Shown here: one piece after another, positions 5,694 to 8,916 of the stretch
How the letters are laid out: every line of letters starts with the position of its first letter
Position numbering within the stretch: position 1 is the stretch's first letter
Source of the DNA: an uncultured Erysipelotrichaceae bacterium
GTDB taxonomy: Bacteria; Bacillota_I; Bacilli_A; Erysipelotrichales; Erysipelotrichaceae
DNA length: 8,916 nt
Assembly: GCA_937957895.1 (NCBI GenBank)
Contig: CALFEZ010000263.1
Coordinates: forward strand, 1 to 8,916
Direction: 5' to 3'
Translations under genes and position numbers: made by a program
Notes under the pieces: generated by a model
Database searches by the model: none
What the model was told of the DNA's origin: nothing
What the model saw: the letters and a program-made list of their open reading frames with translations, nothing else

Positions 5694-7605
5694 GATCCCT
5701 TCCAACATCAAAGGCAAGCCAAAGCTCAGTCAGATCAAACCCGATACGTTCAAAAGACTTTTGAGCTATTTGAAGCCCTATCGCTTTCGGTTGTCGTTTG
5801 TATTAGTCAGCATCATCGTCAGTGCCATCGCAAATGCTTCTACCGCGATCTTCTTAAGAGTACTGATCGATGATCATATCACTCCTCTGCTTATTCAGGC
5901 AAGTGCAAACTTCAGTGGTTTAAGGAATGTTTTGTTGATCATGGCAGGCATTTATCTTTCAGGCGTATTGGCTGCACTATCATACAATCGCTTGATGGTC
6001 GTCATCTCTCAAGGCATCCTCAAACATATCCGTGATCAGGTATTTGAACATGTCCAAAAGCTTCCCATCCGATACTTCGACACTCATAGCCATGGTGATA
6101 CCATGAGCCACTTTACCAATGATATCGATGCAATGCGCATGATGCTTTCACAAAGCCTTCCTGCCATCTTCTCATCGATGATCTCATTGGTCGCTGTCAT
6201 CAGCGCCATGCTCTTTTTGAGTTTCTGGTTGTCCATATTGGTGTTTGCATTTGTGTTTGTGGTGCTTTATGTGGCTCGAAAGATCGCAGGAAAAAGCGGT
6301 ACGTATTTTATAAAACAACAAAAATCACTTGGGCATGTCAATGGGTATGTCGAAGAAATGATCCAAGGACAAAAAGTGATCAAGGTTTTTACTCATGAAG
6401 ACAAAGTGAAAGAAGAGTTCAATATAAGAAACGAAGAACTCGCACTCAATGCCACCGAAGCAAACACCTACGCCAACGTGCTGATGCCGATCATGAACAG
6501 CCTTGGTTATGTGCTTTATGTGATGTTGGCTTTGGTGGGTGGTGTTTTATCCATCATGGGCATCGTCAATATCTCACTTGCCGGTACCGGTTTGATGACA
6601 CTTGGTGTCATTGCTTCATTTTTACAACTGTCACGTAACTTCATCCAACCGATCGCCCAAGTATCCCAACAGATCAATGCGATCATATTGGCATTGGCCG
6701 GAGCCGAGAGAGTCTTTGAATTACTTGATGAAGAAGTGGAACAAGATCAAGGATATGTCTCTTTGGTCAACATGAAACAAGAAAATGATCACATGGCAGA
6801 ATGTGGTGAGAGAACTCACTGCTGGGCATGGAAACATCCGCATAAGGATGGAACACTCACATACACTCAGCTTAAAGGAGATGTTCGTCTATTCGATGTG
6901 GATTTTGGATATGACAAAGATACCTTGGTGTTGCATGATGTATCCTTCTATGCTAAGCCCGGTCAAAAGGTAGCATTGGTAGGGGCAACCGGTGCCGGCA
7001 AAACCACGATCACCAACCTTCTCAATCGTTTTTATGACATTGCGCAAGGTAAAATACGATATGATGGCATCAACATCACCAAGATCAAAAAGAGCGATCT
7101 AAGACGCTCTTTGGGAATGGTCCTTCAGGATGTGCATCTTTTTACCGGTACCGTGATGGAAAATATCCGCTATGGTCGATTGGATGCTACCGATGAAGAA
7201 TGCATCGAAGCAGCCAAACTTGCCAATGCCGATGGGTTTATCAACATGCTTCAGGATGGGTATCAAACCGTTATTTCAGGATCGGGAGATGGACTCTCTC
7301 AAGGTCAACGACAACTGATCTCGATCGCCCGAGCTGCTGTTGCCGATCCACCGGTGATGATCCTGGATGAAGCTACCTCTTCGATCGATACCAGAACAGA
7401 AGCCATCGTTCAAAAAGGCATGGACTCTTTAATGAAGGACAGAACTGTATTTGTGATCGCTCACCGGCTGTCCACTGTCAAGAATGCCGATGTGATCATG
7501 GTCCTTGATCAAGGCAGGATCATCGAGCGCGGAAATCACGATGAACTGGTCGCTCAAAAAGGACACTACCACAAACTCTACACCGGAGTGTACGAACTGG
7601 AATAA
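5677..7605 (+). CDS. ABC exporter half-transporter, catalytic-site subunit (LmrD/BmrD/TM288 type)
   Basis: A 642-residue protein with six helices (about 38-60, 86-105, 166-184, 185-203, 270-296, 303-325) and an ATPase domain from about 401. Walker A is GATGAGKT (436-443), Q-loop Gln484, Walker B VMILDE (560-565) with catalytic Glu565, and switch His596. Its signature is LSQGQ (540-544) rather than LSGGQ. It therefore complements the upstream subunit: its own Walker motifs plus the partner's VSGGQ form the active site, and its LSQGQ completes the degenerate one. Between membrane and ATPase domains is an extra segment of about 45 residues (355-400) rich in Cys, His and Trp. The start is ATG at 5677 with AAAGGAG 9 bases upstream. 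It is the last gene of the operon, followed by a terminator. Role: drug or lipid-like substrate efflux as a heterodimer in the cytoplasmic membrane. Confidence 0.95.
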   Translation: MTFMRRIPSNIKGKPKLSQIKPDTFKRLLSYLKPYRFRLSFVLVSIIVSAIANASTAIFLRVLIDDHITPLLIQASANFSGLRNVLLIMAGIYLSGVLAALSYNRLMVVISQGILKHIRDQVFEHVQKLPIRYFDTHSHGDTMSHFTNDIDAMRMMLSQSLPAIFSSMISLVAVISAMLFLSFWLSILVFAFVFVVLYVARKIAGKSGTYFIKQQKSLGHVNGYVEEMIQGQKVIKVFTHEDKVKEEFNIRNEELALNATEANTYANVLMPIMNSLGYVLYVMLALVGGVLSIMGIVNISLAGTGLMTLGVIASFLQLSRNFIQPIAQVSQQINAIILALAGAERVFELLDEEVEQDQGYVSLVNMKQENDHMAECGERTHCWAWKHPHKDGTLTYTQLKGDVRLFDVDFGYDKDTLVLHDVSFYAKPGQKVALVGATGAGKTTITNLLNRFYDIAQGKIRYDGINITKIKKSDLRRSLGMVLQDVHLFTGTVMENIRYGRLDATDEECIEAAKLANADGFINMLQDGYQTVISGSGDGLSQGQRQLISIARAAVADPPVMILDEATSSIDTRTEAIVQKGMDSLMKDRTVFVIAHRLSTVKNADVIMVLDQGRIIERGNHDELVAQKGHYHKLYTGVYELE

Positions 7606-7610
7606 AACTT

Positions 7611-7636
7611 AAACCCAACCATGTTGGGTTTTCTTA
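7611..7636 (+). terminator. Intrinsic terminator of the marR-ABC-ABC operon
   Basis: A 9-bp perfect stem (AAACCCAAC at 7611-7619, GTTGGGTTT at 7623-7631) with loop CAT, running into TTTTCTTAT, 5 bases after the stop codon. It separates the exporter operon from the dioxygenase gene. Confidence 0.85.
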
Positions 7637-7644
7637 TGGGCATA

Positions 7645-7662
7645 TATCTTGAATTCAAGATA
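7645..7662. promoter_or_regulatory. MhqR-box-like operator, perfect 18-bp palindrome
   Basis: TATCTTGAATTCAAGATA is a perfect palindrome. The MhqR box of Bacillus subtilis, as I remember it (core TATCTCGAATTCGAGATA), differs only by one symmetrical base in each arm. It covers the -35 of the dioxygenase promoter, and the downstream gene belongs to the class MhqR controls. The MarR gene in this window sits behind a different palindrome, so the cognate regulator is probably elsewhere. Confidence 0.75.
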
Positions 7663-7676
7663 ATATTTAGTATGAT
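7649..7676 (+). promoter_or_regulatory. Promoter of the ring-cleaving dioxygenase gene
   Basis: TTGAAT (7649-7654), 16 bases, TATGAT (7671-7676). The start of transcription would be near 7683, leaving a short leader with AAGGAGGG (7688-7695) five bases before the ATG. The -35 is inside the MhqR-like palindrome. Confidence 0.65.
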
Positions 7677-7700
7677 GATATTGACACAAGGAGGGATATC

Positions 7701-8690
7701 ATGAATCCACTAAAAGGAATCCATCATGTCACTGCCATCACCAGCAGTGCCGAAAAAATCTATGACTTTTTTACCGACATCCTAGGCATGCGTCTAGTCA
7801 AAAAGACGATCAACCAAGATGACATCAACACATACCATCTGTTTTTTGCCGATGATCGCGGAAGTGCCGGGACCGACATGACATTTTTTGACTTCAAAGG
7901 CATTCAAAAAGCACAAAAAGGTACCGACGAGATCGCCAAGACATCCTTTAGAGTACCGGATGATGAAGCATTGAGATACTTTAAAAAACGATTTGAAAAA
8001 TATGATGTGCGACATGGAGACATCAAAACGATGTTTGGTAAGAGGACCCTTGCTTTTTGGGATTTCGATGATCAGGAGTACATCCTCTTTTCCGATCAGA
8101 ATGACCAAGGGATCACTTCGGGAACTCCATGGCTTAAAGGACCCGTTCCCAATGAATATGGTATCACCGGGCTTGGACCGATTTACTTTCGTGTCAGCAA
8201 CATCGAAATGATGACGCGCATCCTGACAGAAGCACTTACATTCAAGAAAATCACGCAAGAAGGCGATCTGACATTGTTTGAGACTGGTGAGGGTGGTAAT
8301 GGAGCAAGTGTCATCGTAGAACATGACACTACTTCCCCATCGGCTTATCAGGGATATGGCGGTGTTCATCATGTGGCTTTTCGCATCGAAGACAAACAAG
8401 AACTTGAAGAGTGGATCAAACGATTGGAAGCGATCGGCGCCAGACACTCCGGTTATGTCGATCGTTTCTACTTTAAATCACTTTACACACGTTTGTATCC
8501 GGGGATCTTGTTTGAGTTTGCTACGGAGGGTCCTGGATTTATCGATGATGAAGAATCTTATGAGACACTTGGTGAAACACTGGCACTGCCACCACGATTT
8601 CGAAATGAACGTGAAAAAATCGAAGGATATGTACGTCACATCGATACGGTCAGAAGCACGAAGACCTTCAAAAAAGAATATTTGGATTGA
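7701..8690 (+). CDS. mhqO: MhqO/MhqA/MhqE-type ring-cleaving dioxygenase (VOC superfamily)
   Basis: A 329-residue cytoplasmic enzyme with two vicinal-oxygen-chelate halves. The first opens with GIHHVTAIT (6-14) and continues to about 125. The second includes the GGVHHVAFRI block (220-229) and the ILFEFATEGPGF block (269-280). By analogy with extradiol dioxygenases of this fold, a His of the first pair (8/9), a His of the second pair (223/224) and Glu272 are the likely Fe(II) or other divalent-metal ligands. Length fits the Bacillus Mhq enzymes (a little over 300 residues), which act against hydroquinone and catechol stress. The start is ATG with AAGGAGGG upstream. It is a single gene between its own promoter/operator and terminator, next to a drug-exporter operon. 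The symbol is given at family level; mhqA, mhqE and mhqO paralogues cannot be told apart here, and substrate is unproven. Confidence 0.88.
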   Translation: MNPLKGIHHVTAITSSAEKIYDFFTDILGMRLVKKTINQDDINTYHLFFADDRGSAGTDMTFFDFKGIQKAQKGTDEIAKTSFRVPDDEALRYFKKRFEKYDVRHGDIKTMFGKRTLAFWDFDDQEYILFSDQNDQGITSGTPWLKGPVPNEYGITGLGPIYFRVSNIEMMTRILTEALTFKKITQEGDLTLFETGEGGNGASVIVEHDTTSPSAYQGYGGVHHVAFRIEDKQELEEWIKRLEAIGARHSGYVDRFYFKSLYTRLYPGILFEFATEGPGFIDDEESYETLGETLALPPRFRNEREKIEGYVRHIDTVRSTKTFKKEYLD

Positions 8691-8710
8691 CACCTCATGG
8701 TGTCTTTTTT
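8689..8710 (+). terminator. Intrinsic terminator of the dioxygenase gene
   Basis: Stem GACACC (8689-8694) with GGTGTC (8699-8704), loop TCAT, then TTTTTT (8705-8710). The first two stem bases are the last two of the TGA stop codon, so the hairpin starts inside the coding end. Confidence 0.85.
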
Positions 8711-8769
8711 ATATAGTCTTTCTCAATCGTGTGAAATGATGTGAATAAACAAATTATCATATGGTTTGC

Positions 8770-8798
8770 TTGTGAGTAGAAATAGAACATGCTATATT
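8770..8798 (+). promoter_or_regulatory. Promoter with extended -10 for the right-edge gene
   Basis: TTGTGA (8770-8775), 17 bases, TATATT (8793-8798) preceded by TGC (8790-8792), which is the extended -10 TGn motif. The start would be near 8805 and the leader about 47 bases. The rest of the 8711-8851 gap shows nothing else that I can support. Confidence 0.6.
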
Positions 8799-8851
8799 AA
8801 TACCGTAAGTTTTTTATGTGCCCTTTTATCCCATTTTAAGGAGGTGACCTG

Positions 8852-8916
8852 TTGTCATTGCACAAGTATCGTGTGATGATAGACCATCCAATGAGCATTA
8901 GAAACAGAAAAATCAA
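8852..8916 (+). CDS. Start of an unidentified gene (3' end outside window)
   Basis: AAGGAGGTGA (8838-8847) is nearly the full complement of the 16S rRNA 3' end, and TTG at 8852 lies 7 bases after its GGAGG core. The frame reads MSLHKYRVMIDHPMSIRNRKI and stays open to the edge (21 full codons plus 2 bases). A later in-frame ATG at 8876 has no ribosome binding site of its own, so a TTG start is preferred. The peptide is basic with no signal sequence and too short to assign to a family. Promoter, leader and ribosome binding site together support a real gene. Confidence 0.55.
   Translation, partial: MSLHKYRVMIDHPMSIRNRKI

Noticed and set aside
7681..7686. TTGACA as the -35 of the dioxygenase promoter
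   Set aside because: It is only 15 bases from the start codon, leaving no space for a -10. The TTGAAT/TATGAT pair upstream fits better.
7794..8447. Long minus-strand open frame of 217 codons opposite the dioxygenase
   Set aside because: It is a shadow of the plus-strand gene. It has no ribosome binding site, no sensible domain, and the plus-strand protein shows family motifs throughout.

Overview
The window is a compact stretch of a bacterial chromosome. It looks like a low- to moderate-GC Gram-positive lineage (Bacillota or a relative such as the free-living, Mollicutes-like groups). The reasons are strong AGGAGG-type ribosome binding sites, sigma-A promoters of TTGAAA-17-TATAAT type, intrinsic terminators with T-tracts, a lipobox lipoprotein, an LmrCD/BmrCD-type ABC pair and a Bacillus-like MhqR box. 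TGA is a genuine stop (the dioxygenase ends in TGA inside a terminator stem) and Trp is TGG, so the Mycoplasma code does not apply. I cannot name a genus.

Layout. (1) Bases 1-1876, minus strand: a three-gene operon with an eight-helix membrane protein whose C-terminal half resembles DUF2975, then a small XRE/Cro regulator 2 bp downstream, then a lipoprotein of unknown family that overlaps the regulator by 11 bp and runs off the left edge. Upstream lie a sigma-A promoter and two near-identical 19-bp palindromes 42 bp apart, probably the regulator's operators. (2) 2033-3031, plus: asnA, ammonia-dependent asparagine synthetase, with its own divergent promoter and a convergent terminator. (3) 3062-3370, minus: a small three-helix DUF1648/SdpI-N-like membrane protein without a clear ribosome binding site. 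(4) 3418-7631, plus: a marR-ABC-ABC operon encoding a heterodimeric multidrug-type exporter, with a perfect 20-bp palindrome over the -10 and start of transcription, and a terminator after the last gene. (5) 7645-8710, plus: a single MhqO-type ring-cleaving dioxygenase under a perfect 18-bp palindrome close to the MhqR box of Bacillus, with its own terminator. (6) 8770-8916, plus: a promoter with extended -10, a near-perfect Shine-Dalgarno and the first 21 codons of an unidentified gene.

Together the right half reads as a xenobiotic/quinone-stress neighbourhood: efflux by the ABC heterodimer under its own MarR repressor, and detoxification of quinone or catechol compounds by the dioxygenase under a different, probably unlinked, MhqR-like repressor. 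The left operon is the least explained part and the best candidate for something new: a regulator, a membrane protein that looks like two tandem DUF2975-like units, and a secreted lipoprotein under paired operators. No RNA genes, insertion sequences, CRISPR arrays or origins were seen, and no stretch over 300 bases lacks a gene.
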